Shown here piece by piece: positions 1-8,802 of a stretch of DNA of 12,408 nucleotides (its first letter is position 1; the number at the start of each line of letters is the position of its first letter). This DNA comes from Pseudomonadota bacterium. Its GTDB lineage: Bacteria; Pseudomonadota; Alphaproteobacteria; Rhizobiales; Hyphomicrobiaceae. The stretch spans positions 1 to 12,408 of the forward strand of contig QGVC01000077.1 of the NCBI GenBank assembly GCA_003242645.1. Reading direction: 5' to 3'. The notes below the pieces were generated by a model that had not been told where the DNA came from, did not search any database, and saw only the letters and a list, made by a program, of their open reading frames with translations. Position numbers and translations under genes: made by a program.

Positions 1-600
1 CTTCGCACCACCGACGATGGCTGCCGTGGGGGGATCGGGCCGCTCAAGCGCGGACCGCAGCGCCTCGATCTCCTCCATCATCAACGGGCCGGCGTAGCTC
101 GGCAGATAGTGCGTCACACCCTCGGTTGAGGCATGGGCCCGGTGAGAGCTGGAAAACGCGTCGTTGACGTAGAGGTCCCCGAGTGCCGCCAGCTCTTTCG
201 CGAACTCGGGATCGTTCTTTTCCTCGCCCTTGTGGAACCGAAGGTTTTCCAACACCACGATCTGACCAGGCGATAAGGAGTTCACCGCCTGCTGAGCCGT
301 CGGTCCAACGCAATCTTCCACGAAAGAAATCGGTGTGCCCATCAGATCGGACAGCTTGTCGGCGACAGGTTTCAGCGAGAACTCCGGTGCCCAATTTCCT
401 TTCGGCCGTCCAAAGTGCGAGATGATGACGACGCGAGCGCCGCGGCTCGACAAGTCTCGAATGCCAGGAATCAGCCGCTCGAGCCGGGTCGCATCCGTCA
501 CCTGGCCGTCCTGCACAGGAACGTTGAGATCGGCGCGCACCAGAACGCGCTTCCCATGAACGTCGAGACCTGCCGTCGTCTTGAGCTTATCGAGGTCCAT
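1..600 (-). CDS. pgk: Phosphoglycerate kinase, N-terminal half (cut by window edge)
   Basis: Cytoplasmic glycolytic enzyme that interconverts 1,3-bisphosphoglycerate + ADP and 3-phosphoglycerate + ATP. The frame is open from the ATG at 600 to the window edge, giving 200 codons, about half of the family's usual length near 400. Visible family motifs are RADLNVP (residues 22-28), SHFGRPKG (61-68), the [15 protein letters not shown] block (117-131), [18 protein letters not shown] (142-159, substrate-binding region) and VGGAK at the cut end (196-200). These belong to the N-terminal, 3-phosphoglycerate-binding domain; the nucleotide-binding domain lies outside the window. The start is supported by a GGGAG ribosome-binding site 7 nt upstream. 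It lies 24 bp downstream of tkt on the same strand, so the two are probably cotranscribed. The gap gene that commonly sits between them in related bacteria is absent. Confidence 0.97.
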   Translation of the reverse strand, partial: MDLDKLKTTAGLDVHGKRVLVRADLNVPVQDGQVTDATRLERLIPGIRDLSSRGARVVIISHFGRPKGNWAPEFSLKPVADKLSDLMGTPISFVEDCVGPTAQQAVNSLSPGQIVVLENLRFHKGEEKNDPEFAKELAALGDLYVNDAFSSSHRAHASTEGVTHYLPSYAGPLMMEEIEALRSALERPDPPTAAIVGGAK

Positions 601-624
601 GGACGATCTCCCATTCCTGTGATG

Positions 625-2643
625 TCACCTGCGTTTCGCGATAAGGGCCAGCGCCGTTTCGACAACCCGCGCAGGCGTCAGGCCGAAGTGTTGGAACAAG
701 GCCGCGCCCGGCGCTGAAGCACCGAAATCGCTGAGCCCGATGAACACGTCATCCTTGTCGAGCCACTCATGCCAGCCCTGGACGACGGCCGCTTCGATGC
801 CGATCCGAGGAGCATCTCCCAGCACAGCGCGGCGATAGCCTTCCGGCTGCTGGCGGAAAAGTTCGAAGCACGGCATTGAAACCACGGCCGCCGCGATCCC
901 TTGCCCAGCCAGCGCCTCTGCCGCCTCGACCGCGAGTCCGACCTCCGACCCCGTGGCCAGCAAGGTGACGTCGCGCTTGCCCGAAGTTTCACGCAAGACA
1001 TACGCGCCTTTGGCGCAAAGGTTCTCGTCGGTGTGCGTCGTGCGCAGGTTCGGCACGGGCTGCCGAGTCAGCGCGAGGATGCTGGGTGTATCGCTCGGGC
1101 GCACAGCGATCTCCCAGCACTCGACCGTCTCGACCCCATCCGCCGGGCGCAGGACGTTGAGGTTCGGCATCGCTCTGAGGCTCGCGAGATGCTCGATCGG
1201 CTGGTGCGTTGGCCCATCCTCGCCGAGACCGATTGAGTCGTGGGTCATTACGTAAATGACCCTCTGGCGCATCAAAGCTGAAAGGCGAATGGCCGGGCGG
1301 CAATAGTCAGAGAACACGAGGAAGGTGCCGCCATACGGGATCAGGCCGCCGTAAAGCGCCAGCCCGTTCATGGCCGCTGCCATGGCGTGCTCGCGAATGC
1401 CGTAATGGATGTAGGTGCCGCTGAAATCGCCTTTCCTGATGACGGTCTGCGATTTGGTCTTGGTGTTGTTCGAGCCCGTCAGATCGGCTGAGCCTCCGAT
1501 CAAACCCGGCAAGACCGGCACCAGGTAATCCAGCGTGAATTCGGACCACTGACGTGTCGCCTTCTTGGCGGTTTCAGCCGCGGCCTTGCGTTTGGCCTCA
1601 AGGATTGCCTGCCGAAGAGCCTCACCATGCGCAGCCACTGGGTGCTCGAAGCTCTCGCGCAGCTTGGCATCGATCTTGGCCCAACGCTCCTGCCATCTCG
1701 CCCGCTCCTCAGCCCCGCGGCGCCCAGCGGAGCGCCAAGCTTTCAGAATTGGCTCCGGCACCTCGAAAGGCGGATGAGGCCACCCAAGCGTCTGTCTCGC
1801 CGCTGCGATTTCATCACTACCGAGCGGAGAGCCGTGCACTCCAGCCGTCCCTTGCTTTTTGGGGGCGCCAAACCCGATCGTGGTCTTGCAGGCGATGAGC
1901 CAGGGCTTGCTGCCATCAGAACGGGCGCGCGAGATGGCGGCGGCCACGGCGTCCGGATCGTGCCCATCGACTGCAGCCGTGTTCCAACCAGCGGCCTCGA
2001 AGCGCCGAATCTGATCCTCGGAGGTGGAAAGCGAAGTGGGCCCGTCGATGGAGATTCCATTGTCGTCGAACAGCACAATCAGCTTGCCCAGCCCAAGGTG
2101 CCCCGCAAGCGTGATGGCCTCCTGGCTGATGCCTTCCATCAGGCAGCCATCGCCCGCGATCACATACGTGTGGTGATCAATAACGTCGGGCCCGAGACGC
2201 GCGTTCCAGATGCGTTCTGCAATCGCCATTCCGACCGCGGTGGCAATGCCCTGGCCTAACGGCCCAGTGGTCGTCTCGATGCCTGGGGCGTGCCCATACT
2301 CGGGGTGGCCGGCGGTCTTCGAGCCGAGCTGGCGGAACTGCTTGATCTGCTCGATGTCCATGCCCGGATAGCCGGTCAGGTAGAGCAGCGCGTAAAGCAG
2401 CATGGAGCCATGGCCGGCCGAGAGCACAAAGCGGTCGCGGTTGGGCCAGGCGGGATCGGAAGCGTCGTAACGCAGAAATCTGGTGAAAAGCACAGTTGCG
2501 ACGTCGGCCATGCCCATTGGCATGCCGGGATGCCCCGACTTGGCCTTCTCGACTGCGTCCATGGCGAGCGCGCGAATGGCGTTGGCCATATCCTTGTGGC
2601 TCACGTCTGCGCTCGTCGCAGCCGTGGGGTGAGCTGGGGGCAT
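625..2643 (-). CDS. tkt: Transketolase
   Basis: Thiamine-diphosphate enzyme of the non-oxidative pentose phosphate pathway (and of the Calvin cycle where present). It transfers two-carbon ketol units between sugar phosphates. The 672 residues match the usual full length of 650-680. The N-terminal ThDP domain shows [11 protein letters not shown] (36-46), [16 protein letters not shown] (117-132) and the GDG diphosphate motif with [13 protein letters not shown] (164-176). The middle pyrimidine-binding domain shows [14 protein letters not shown] with the catalytic Glu, followed by [16 protein letters not shown], a transketolase signature. The ATG at 2643 has GAGGAA 4 nt upstream; a second Met at residue 19 is less likely. 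It lies upstream of pgk and about 200 bp downstream of the PfkB kinase. A GC hairpin sits just upstream of its ribosome-binding site. Reading frame and motifs are intact. Confidence 0.98.
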   Translation of the reverse strand: MPPAHPTAATSADVSHKDMANAIRALAMDAVEKAKSGHPGMPMGMADVATVLFTRFLRYDASDPAWPNRDRFVLSAGHGSMLLYALLYLTGYPGMDIEQIKQFRQLGSKTAGHPEYGHAPGIETTTGPLGQGIATAVGMAIAERIWNARLGPDVIDHHTYVIAGDGCLMEGISQEAITLAGHLGLGKLIVLFDDNGISIDGPTSLSTSEDQIRRFEAAGWNTAAVDGHDPDAVAAAISRARSDGSKPWLIACKTTIGFGAPKKQGTAGVHGSPLGSDEIAAARQTLGWPHPPFEVPEPILKAWRSAGRRGAEERARWQERWAKIDAKLRESFEHPVAAHGEALRQAILEAKRKAAAETAKKATRQWSEFTLDYLVPVLPGLIGGSADLTGSNNTKTKSQTVIRKGDFSGTYIHYGIREHAMAAAMNGLALYGGLIPYGGTFLVFSDYCRPAIRLSALMRQRVIYVMTHDSIGLGEDGPTHQPIEHLASLRAMPNLNVLRPADGVETVECWEIAVRPSDTPSILALTRQPVPNLRTTHTDENLCAKGAYVLRETSGKRDVTLLATGSEVGLAVEAAEALAGQGIAAAVVSMPCFELFRQQPEGYRRAVLGDAPRIGIEAAVVQGWHEWLDKDDVFIGLSDFGASAPGAALFQHFGLTPARVVETALALIAKRR

Positions 2644-2660
2644 TGGCTTCCTCGTTGTTG

Positions 2661-2688
2661 CCCGGCCGGACGGTGCACGCCGGCCCGG
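2661..2688 (-). promoter_or_regulatory. GC-rich stem-loop in the tkt leader
   Basis: An inverted repeat, GGCCGG-A-CG / CG-CCGGCC with loop GTGCA, lies at 2664-2685 and gains two outer C-G pairs after one mismatch. In the tkt transcript it ends roughly 10 bases before the GAGGAA ribosome-binding site. It has no following T-run, so it is not an obvious terminator. A role in mRNA stability or translation control is inference only, and chance is possible in GC-rich DNA. Confidence 0.3.
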
Positions 2689-2848
2689 ATCGGTATTGCG
2701 CGACCCATTTAGCTGCAGGCGCGGGTGGCGTCTACACTATGGACAGTCGCACTGACGTGGCAGGTGAAGTTGTGCAAAGCGACCAACTCGATCGCCTCGA
2801 TAAGCCGCCATTAGGGGCCCTGCCGGCTGGCTCCGAAAAGTTGCATCC

Positions 2849-3748
2849 TCAGTTCCGAGCCGCCAGAAAGCTCTCGACCTGCGCGCGGGTAGGCAGGCCC
2901 GCCCGGGAGCCGATTCGGGTGCACTTCATGGCCGCAACCGCGCACGCAAACCGTGCGCAGGCCTCGATCGGCTGTCCCTCCACAAGAGCAAGTGTGAATG
3001 CGCCGTGGAAGGCATCCCCGGCTCCGGTGGTGTCGACCACGTCCACCTTGAAGCCCGGCTGGTGTCCTTCCCCGGACGCTTCCATCCATCGGTAGCCATC
3101 GGCGCCCAGCGTGACGCCAGCGTGCTTCGGGCCGAATGCCAGCACGCGCTTCAATTTCTCGCCAATCTCGATTTCCGGAATGAAGTCTTCTAGAGCGGGC
3201 GCGGAAAATATCGCGTAATCCGTCAGCTCCAGCACCTCGGCCAGTGCCTCACGGGCGCCGAGATCGGCGTCGAGCACTGTGGGCACGCCCTCCTTCCGCG
3301 CGCGGGCGAAGGACACGCGTAGTCCCTCAAGCCAGCGCACATCGCCCAGCACCGCCCCAGCGCCTTTGATGCGCTCCAGCGGTAGCCAGCTCGTGCCGGA
3401 CGGCATGTTGATGTCGCGCGCGCCCACAATGAGCCGCTCGCCGGCATCATCGACGATAATCGCGGAGGTCGAGGTGCGCCCTTCCTCGAACGCCTGCACG
3501 GAACGGACGTCGACGCCAAGGCTTCTGAGCCCAGCCCGGATCTTTACGCCAGCATCGTCGTCACCGACGCGGCTCCAAAGCTCAGCCTTGCCACCGAGAC
3601 GCGCGATCGTTGCTGCAGCGTTAGCCGCCATTCCGCCGCCGCTCTCGACGTGCTCCAGGGCACGAACCTTTGACGGGACTTTGGGGAAAGCTTCGATTCG
3701 GTAGATGTAATCGAGCGCGGCGTGGCCGATGCAGATGATCCGCTTCAT
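2849..3748 (-). CDS. PfkB-family sugar kinase, YihV (sulfofructose kinase)-like
   Basis: ATP-dependent ribokinase/PfkB-superfamily sugar or sugar-phosphate kinase of 299 aa, a full-length size for the family. The N-terminal substrate/lid region carries the PfkB signature 1 area SGGGMAANAAATIARLGG (36-53). Signature 2 is VVDTTGAGDAFHGAF (237-251), with Asp245 the expected catalytic base and the GAGD anion hole. Compared from memory with E. coli YihV (6-deoxy-6-sulfofructose kinase), similarity runs throughout: GDVRW at 135-139, VLDAD at 158-162, HQPGFKVDVVDTTGAGD at 229-245 and MKCTRIGSRAGLP at 274-286. The true substrate is unknown; fructose phosphates or another sugar are as likely as sulfofructose, because no sulfoglycolysis partners (aldolase, isomerase, transporter) are nearby. 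The neighbours tkt and pgk point to central carbon metabolism. The ATG at 3748 has GGAAA about 8 nt upstream. Confidence 0.9.
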   Translation of the reverse strand: MKRIICIGHAALDYIYRIEAFPKVPSKVRALEHVESGGGMAANAAATIARLGGKAELWSRVGDDDAGVKIRAGLRSLGVDVRSVQAFEEGRTSTSAIIVDDAGERLIVGARDINMPSGTSWLPLERIKGAGAVLGDVRWLEGLRVSFARARKEGVPTVLDADLGAREALAEVLELTDYAIFSAPALEDFIPEIEIGEKLKRVLAFGPKHAGVTLGADGYRWMEASGEGHQPGFKVDVVDTTGAGDAFHGAFTLALVEGQPIEACARFACAVAAMKCTRIGSRAGLPTRAQVESFLAARN

Positions 3749-3871
3749 GATTTCATTTCCAGCATCGACCGGATCGCGTTTCCCGGTCCTTCAACAGAGG
3801 TTTTTCTCGAATAAACGCATTGTCCAAGAGAATAAGGTAAGGGCAAGTAATCGAGCACGAAAACCTGTGTC

Positions 3872-4720
3872 TTATTGTTTTTTTACCGCGCGGTCGATCT
3901 CCATCACCTCCGAAAGGAGCGATTCGAGCTGGCGAAGTGGAACCATATTTGGTCCGTCCGAGGGCGCTTTGTCGGGGTCCTGGTGAGTTTCAATGAAAAG
4001 TCCGGCGATGCCCACGGCAACAGCCGCGCGGGCCAATACCGGCACAAAACGCCGGTCCCCGCCTGAGGACGTGCCCTGGCCACCCGGCTGCTGGACCGAG
4101 TGGGTCGCATCGAAAATGACTGGAGCGCCCGTCTCGGCCATGATCGGCAGCGATCGCATATCGACCACCAAAGTGTTGTAACCAAAGCTCACGCCGCGCT
4201 CGGTTACGAGAACCTTTGTGTTGCCGCTTCCCGTAACTTTGGCGACGACATTCTTCATGTCCCAGGGCGCGAGGAACTGGCCCTTCTTGATTTTCACCAC
4301 CCGGCCAGTCTTTGCCGCGGCCACCAGCAGGTCCGTTTGGCGGCAGAGAAAGGCGGGGATTTGCAGTACATCCACAACCTCGGCCACTGGCGCGCACTGT
4401 GCCGGCTCGTGCACGTCGGTCACGCAGGGCAATCCGAGACTCTCGCGAATTTCGGCGAAAACCGGCAGCGCCGCAGCCAGTCCTATGCCGCGCTTCGCTG
4501 ACAAACTCGTGCGGTTGGCCTTATCGAACGACGTTTTGTAAACGAGCCCAATTCCGAGCCGGCCACAGATTTCCTTCAGGGCCGCAGCCATTTCGAGGGC
4601 ATGCGCGCGGCTTTCCATCTGGCAAGGGCCAGCGAAAAGGGCGATTGGCCGGTTGTTGGCAAACGTAACGGATCCGACCGTGACGGTGGAATCGGGTGCG
4701 ATCGATTGGGTCTCAGTCAT
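3872..4720 (-). CDS. kdsA: 3-deoxy-D-manno-octulosonate 8-phosphate synthase (KdsA)
   Basis: Cytoplasmic enzyme condensing phosphoenolpyruvate with D-arabinose 5-phosphate to Kdo-8-phosphate, an early step in the inner core of lipopolysaccharide. The 282 aa are full length. Motifs are [10 protein letters not shown] (28-37), [33 protein letters not shown], the [14 protein letters not shown] block, [14 protein letters not shown] and [17 protein letters not shown]. Cys33 in the AGPCQ motif stands where the metal-independent E. coli enzyme has Asn (GGMNVLES from memory), so this should be the metal-dependent class. The ATG at 4720 has AAGAAGG 5 nt upstream. It lies 18 bp downstream of the GFA-family gene and is probably cotranscribed with it. 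The eno gene often found next to kdsA in relatives is not here. The C-terminus is encoded by a run of seven A just before the stop. Confidence 0.97.
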   Translation of the reverse strand: MTETQSIAPDSTVTVGSVTFANNRPIALFAGPCQMESRAHALEMAAALKEICGRLGIGLVYKTSFDKANRTSLSAKRGIGLAAALPVFAEIRESLGLPCVTDVHEPAQCAPVAEVVDVLQIPAFLCRQTDLLVAAAKTGRVVKIKKGQFLAPWDMKNVVAKVTGSGNTKVLVTERGVSFGYNTLVVDMRSLPIMAETGAPVIFDATHSVQQPGGQGTSSGGDRRFVPVLARAAVAVGIAGLFIETHQDPDKAPSDGPNMVPLRQLESLLSEVMEIDRAVKKQ

Positions 4721-4738
4721 TATTGCCTTCTTAGGGCT

Positions 4739-5206
4739 TCAAGCCTCGATCTCAGAGCCGCCAGGCTCGGTGGTATTGGGCCGCGGCCCAACTCGCAGTG
4801 GCACCACTCCTTTGCCGCCCAGCGCCTCGTAGCGCCGCAGGTTATCGGCAATCTCGAACCATGATAGCTGCTCGCCAGCGAAAACATGAGCGCGCGGTTT
4901 CACCTGGTTGGGATCAGCGAGTGTGCCGGCGTGCAAGTGGATTTCGCCCGGATAACGGTCGGCCATATATGCCATAGGCGAGCCGCACCGCGAGCAGAAA
5001 TAGCGCCGGACACCTGCGGAGGATTCGTACACGGCGGGTCCGCCTTTCACGTATCGAAACTGATCGAGCTTGACGCCGACATACGTGGTAACGGGCGCCG
5101 ATGTCGCGCGCCGGCAGCTCTCACAGTGGCAGTAGACGACCCACTTGGGCTCGCCGTCGAACTCGTAGGCGATGGCCCGGCACAAGCAATGCCCTCGCGT
5201 TGGCAT
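4739..5206 (-). CDS. GFA / CENP-V-like zinc-binding protein
   Basis: Small protein (155 aa) of the GFA superfamily, named after a proposed glutathione-dependent formaldehyde-activating enzyme; most members have no proven function. The sequence shows the expected cysteine pattern for two zinc sites: Cys7-x-Cys9, Cys26-x-Cys28-x2-Cys31 and Cys71-x2-Cys74, in the contexts GHCLCRA, YCHCESCRRAT and YFCSRCGSPMAY. A downstream PRAHVFAGEQLSWFEI segment (about 103-118) is also typical. No signal peptide or membrane segment is seen, so it is cytoplasmic. The ATG at 5206 has a GGGAG ribosome-binding site 7 nt upstream. It directly precedes kdsA (18 bp), but nothing in the sequence ties it to Kdo synthesis. 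The family call is secure; any enzymatic activity on formaldehyde is not. Confidence 0.9.
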   Translation of the reverse strand: MPTRGHCLCRAIAYEFDGEPKWVVYCHCESCRRATSAPVTTYVGVKLDQFRYVKGGPAVYESSAGVRRYFCSRCGSPMAYMADRYPGEIHLHAGTLADPNQVKPRAHVFAGEQLSWFEIADNLRRYEALGGKGVVPLRVGPRPNTTEPGGSEIEA

Positions 5207-5349
5207 TCGCGCGCTCCCGAACTGAGATGCCGAACGGACAGCTTACACCAGGGGTAGAGCCGCGAAAGAGTTCGCCTGCCTGGGAACGCCTGATGCCGAT
5301 TTCCTGTTGATGAACCACCCTTGAGACAGTGGTTCGCATCGAACGGAGC

Positions 5350-5694
5350 ATGGTGGCAAGAACGACCAAACGGGATCAGAGACAGCAGAGCCGCCGCAGC
5401 CGCGCCTCCGAACGGTCGAACGCGCAGAGGTACTGGTCCCAGGAGGTGACGCGCACCAGCAACGCGCTCGATCTCGAGCCGGGTGTTTTCACCTGGGATG
5501 ATCCTGCGGCCATCGCGCGGTCCCTGAAGCGTTCCGCAGAGACGAGCACCCGCCGCAAGGGCACGCCGTTCCAGTCCGCAATGTCGATGCTGAACTTCTA
5601 TATCAATCGTGCCGGCCGGAACCTGCCGGCAGAACGGCGCCGAACCCTTGAACGAGCGAAGGCCGAGCTGCGCCGCGTGTTCCATCGCGCCTGA
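5350..5694 (+). CDS. DUF3175-like small basic protein
   Basis: Conserved hypothetical protein of about 114 aa. The core, WSQEVTRTSNALDLEPGVFT through RKGTPFQSAMSMLNFYINRA to LPAERRRTLERAKAELRRVF, matches the DUF3175 family as I remember it; that family has no assigned function. The N-terminal 25 residues are rich in Arg, Lys, Gln and Ser and look disordered. The whole protein is strongly basic, so nucleic-acid contact is possible but unproven. No signal peptide or membrane segment is visible. The start is uncertain: GTG 5329 has only a weak upstream site, ATG 5350 has GGAG one base away, and GTG 5353 has the same GGAG at 4 nt. It is alone on the plus strand, divergent from the GFA gene and convergent with pyrG. 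A perfect 9-bp inverted repeat begins 27 bp after its stop. Confidence 0.75.
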   Translation: MVARTTKRDQRQQSRRSRASERSNAQRYWSQEVTRTSNALDLEPGVFTWDDPAAIARSLKRSAETSTRRKGTPFQSAMSMLNFYINRAGRNLPAERRRTLERAKAELRRVFHRA

Positions 5695-5720
5695 CGCAGT
5701 CTCGGCCCCTCCCCCCGACT

Positions 5721-5754
5721 GACGGGTCGCCTCTCCCCCAACGGCCGACCCGTC
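5721..5754 (+). terminator. Stem-loop after the DUF3175-like gene
   Basis: A perfect 9-bp inverted repeat, GACGGGTCG at 5721-5729 and CGACCCGTC at 5746-5754, has a 16-nt loop and starts 27 bp after the stop codon. It lacks a T-run on either strand, so it is not a textbook intrinsic terminator. It may mark a Rho-type or 3'-end stabilising hairpin. Confidence 0.3.
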
Positions 5755-5811
5755 GTGCCCCCCACATCTCGAAGAAGCGGCTCTGCGATGTGAAGGCTGT
5801 TTGCCTCAAGA

Positions 5812-5924
5812 TTGCTCAGCCCTGTGGAGTCCGCGGACAATCACCGCGGACAATTTGCCGTGTCTTTTCCACAGCTTCTCCACAGGTTGCTCAGATTAAG
5901 CACTAGTCTTGGTCCGCAGACAAC
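5812..5924. repeat. Cluster of short direct repeats with DnaA-box-like sites
   Basis: CCGCGGACAAT occurs at 5831-5841 and 5844-5854 (13-bp period), with a one-mismatch third copy CCGCAGACAA at 5914-5923. TTGCTCAG occurs at 5812-5819 and 5887-5894. CCTGTGGAG (5821-5829) and CTCCACAGG (5878-5886) form a 9-bp inverted repeat. TTTTCCACA (5865-5873) and TTCTCCACA (5876-5884) each match the DnaA box TTATCCACA at 8 of 9 bases and are 11 bp apart. The repeats are seen directly. DnaA binding is inference, and no AT-rich unwinding element or adjacent replication gene supports an origin call. Confidence 0.5.
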
Positions 5925-5946
5925 GGATGACATTCGCTTGAAGACC

Positions 5947-5982
5947 AAAAAGCTGCCTGGTGTGTGGCCGCGAAAGCACACC
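5947..5982 (-). terminator. Probable pyrG terminator
   Basis: Reading the minus strand, about 14 nt after the pyrG stop there is a 6-bp stem GGTGTG/CACACC (5977-5982 with 5959-5964), a 12-nt loop, a 7-nt gap and then five T (5951-5947). The position fits a pyrG terminator. The stem is short and the T-run is offset, so this is a moderate call. Confidence 0.4.
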
Positions 5983-5996
5983 CGAATCGAGGGCTG

Positions 5997-7912
<1,916 letters not shown>

Positions 7913-8698
7913 ATGAAGATTGCGACTTGGAACATCAACGGCATCAAGGCGCGTCTCGATACGGCGCTGACTTGGATCGCCGATGCCAATCCAGACATCC
8001 TGTGTCTGCAGGAGATCAAATGCGTTGATCATGCCTTCCCGTCGGCTCCCTTCGAGAGCCTCGGCTACAACGTGGCGGTGCACGGGCAGAAGGGCTTCAA
8101 CGGCGTTGCCATTCTCTCCAAGGCCCGGTTCGACGATGTGCGACCCGGACTGCCCGGCGCGCCGGAAGACGCTCAGGCGCGCTACATCGAGGCGACCCTT
8201 TCGATCCCTGGGGGAGCGCTCACCATCGCCTCGATCTACCTGCCGAACGGCAATCCCATCGGAACGGAGAAGTTCGCTTACAAGCTCGCCTGGATGGACC
8301 GCTTTTCACAGCGGGCGCGCGAGCTGTTGGCCGAGGAGCAGCCATTGGTTCTCGCGGGTGACTACAATGTCATTCCCGAGCCGCTGGATGCCAAGAACCC
8401 CGAGAACTGGGTCAACGATGCGCTCTTCCAGCCGGAGCCCCGGTCTCGCTTCCGCGCTCTGCTGAATATGGGATTTACCGACGCGGTCCGAGCCTGCCAC
8501 GTCGATCCTGACCTGTTCACTTTCTGGGATTACCAGGCCGGTGCCTGGCAGAAGAACGACGGGATCAGGATCGATCACATCCTTCTGTCCCCACAGGCTG
8601 CGGATCGGTTGCAATCAGCCGGCATCGACCGCCATACCCGCGCCTGGGAAAAGCCATCGGATCATGTGCCGGTTTGGATAGAGCTGGACACGCGCTGA
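7913..8698 (+). CDS. xthA: Exodeoxyribonuclease III (AP endonuclease)
   Basis: DNA-repair nuclease of the exonuclease-endonuclease-phosphatase superfamily. It cuts at abasic sites in base-excision repair and trims 3' blocking groups. The 261 aa are full length. Catalytic and metal-binding residues are in place: Asn7 (KIATWNING), Glu34 (CLQEIK), Tyr108 (IASIYLPNGNP), Asp149 and Asn151 (AGDYNVIP), the Asp/His of RIDHILLSP near 220, and Asp250-His251 (PSDHVPVW). The family-typical FTFWDYQAGAWQKNDG segment precedes RIDH. The ATG at 7913 has only a weak AAAGG just upstream. It is transcribed away from pyrG and towards the ExoR-like gene. No terminator with a T-run is visible in the 104 bp after its stop. 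Confidence 0.97.
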   Translation: MKIATWNINGIKARLDTALTWIADANPDILCLQEIKCVDHAFPSAPFESLGYNVAVHGQKGFNGVAILSKARFDDVRPGLPGAPEDAQARYIEATLSIPGGALTIASIYLPNGNPIGTEKFAYKLAWMDRFSQRARELLAEEQPLVLAGDYNVIPEPLDAKNPENWVNDALFQPEPRSRFRALLNMGFTDAVRACHVDPDLFTFWDYQAGAWQKNDGIRIDHILLSPQAADRLQSAGIDRHTRAWEKPSDHVPVWIELDTR

Positions 8699-8802
8699 CG
8701 AGCGAGCCGAGGCTTGCGTGTGGCCACGCGCGGAATGCCTATCGAGTTAAGCTGGTCGGCACGAAACTGCGGCTACCTATATCCCGCAATCGCTCGACTA
8801 AA

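Larger units (their letters stand above)
5695..5996. other. Convergent intergenic region with repeats, no gene seen
   Basis: 302 bp between the 3' ends of the DUF3175-like gene and pyrG. No plausible coding frame is seen. The first third is C-rich and holds a hairpin (5721-5754). The middle holds short direct repeats and DnaA-box-like sequences (5812-5924). The last part holds a probable pyrG terminator (5947-5982). Because both flanking genes end here, the elements are unlikely to be ordinary promoter operators for them. Confidence 0.7.

Noticed and set aside
1627..2259. 210-codon plus-strand open frame
   Set aside because: It lies wholly antisense to tkt, whose frame carries all the family motifs. 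Such shadow frames are expected in GC-rich DNA.
2496..3095. 199-codon plus-strand open frame across the kinase-tkt gap
   Set aside because: It overlaps antisense both kinase and tkt coding sequence, and its translation has no recognisable domain.
5047..5685. 212-codon minus-strand open frame
   Set aside because: It covers the DUF3175-like gene antisense and overlaps the start of the GFA gene in another frame. Both of those have family motifs; this frame has none.
5812..5924. Calling the repeat cluster a chromosomal or plasmid origin
   Set aside because: Only two good DnaA-like boxes, no AT-rich unwinding element, and no dnaA, hemE, parAB or rep gene nearby. It is reported only as a repeat cluster.
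8713..8733. Palindrome GTGGCCAC with flanking GCG between xthA and the ExoR-like gene
   Set aside because: The hairpin is short, has no T-run and no consistent loop, so it was not called as a terminator.
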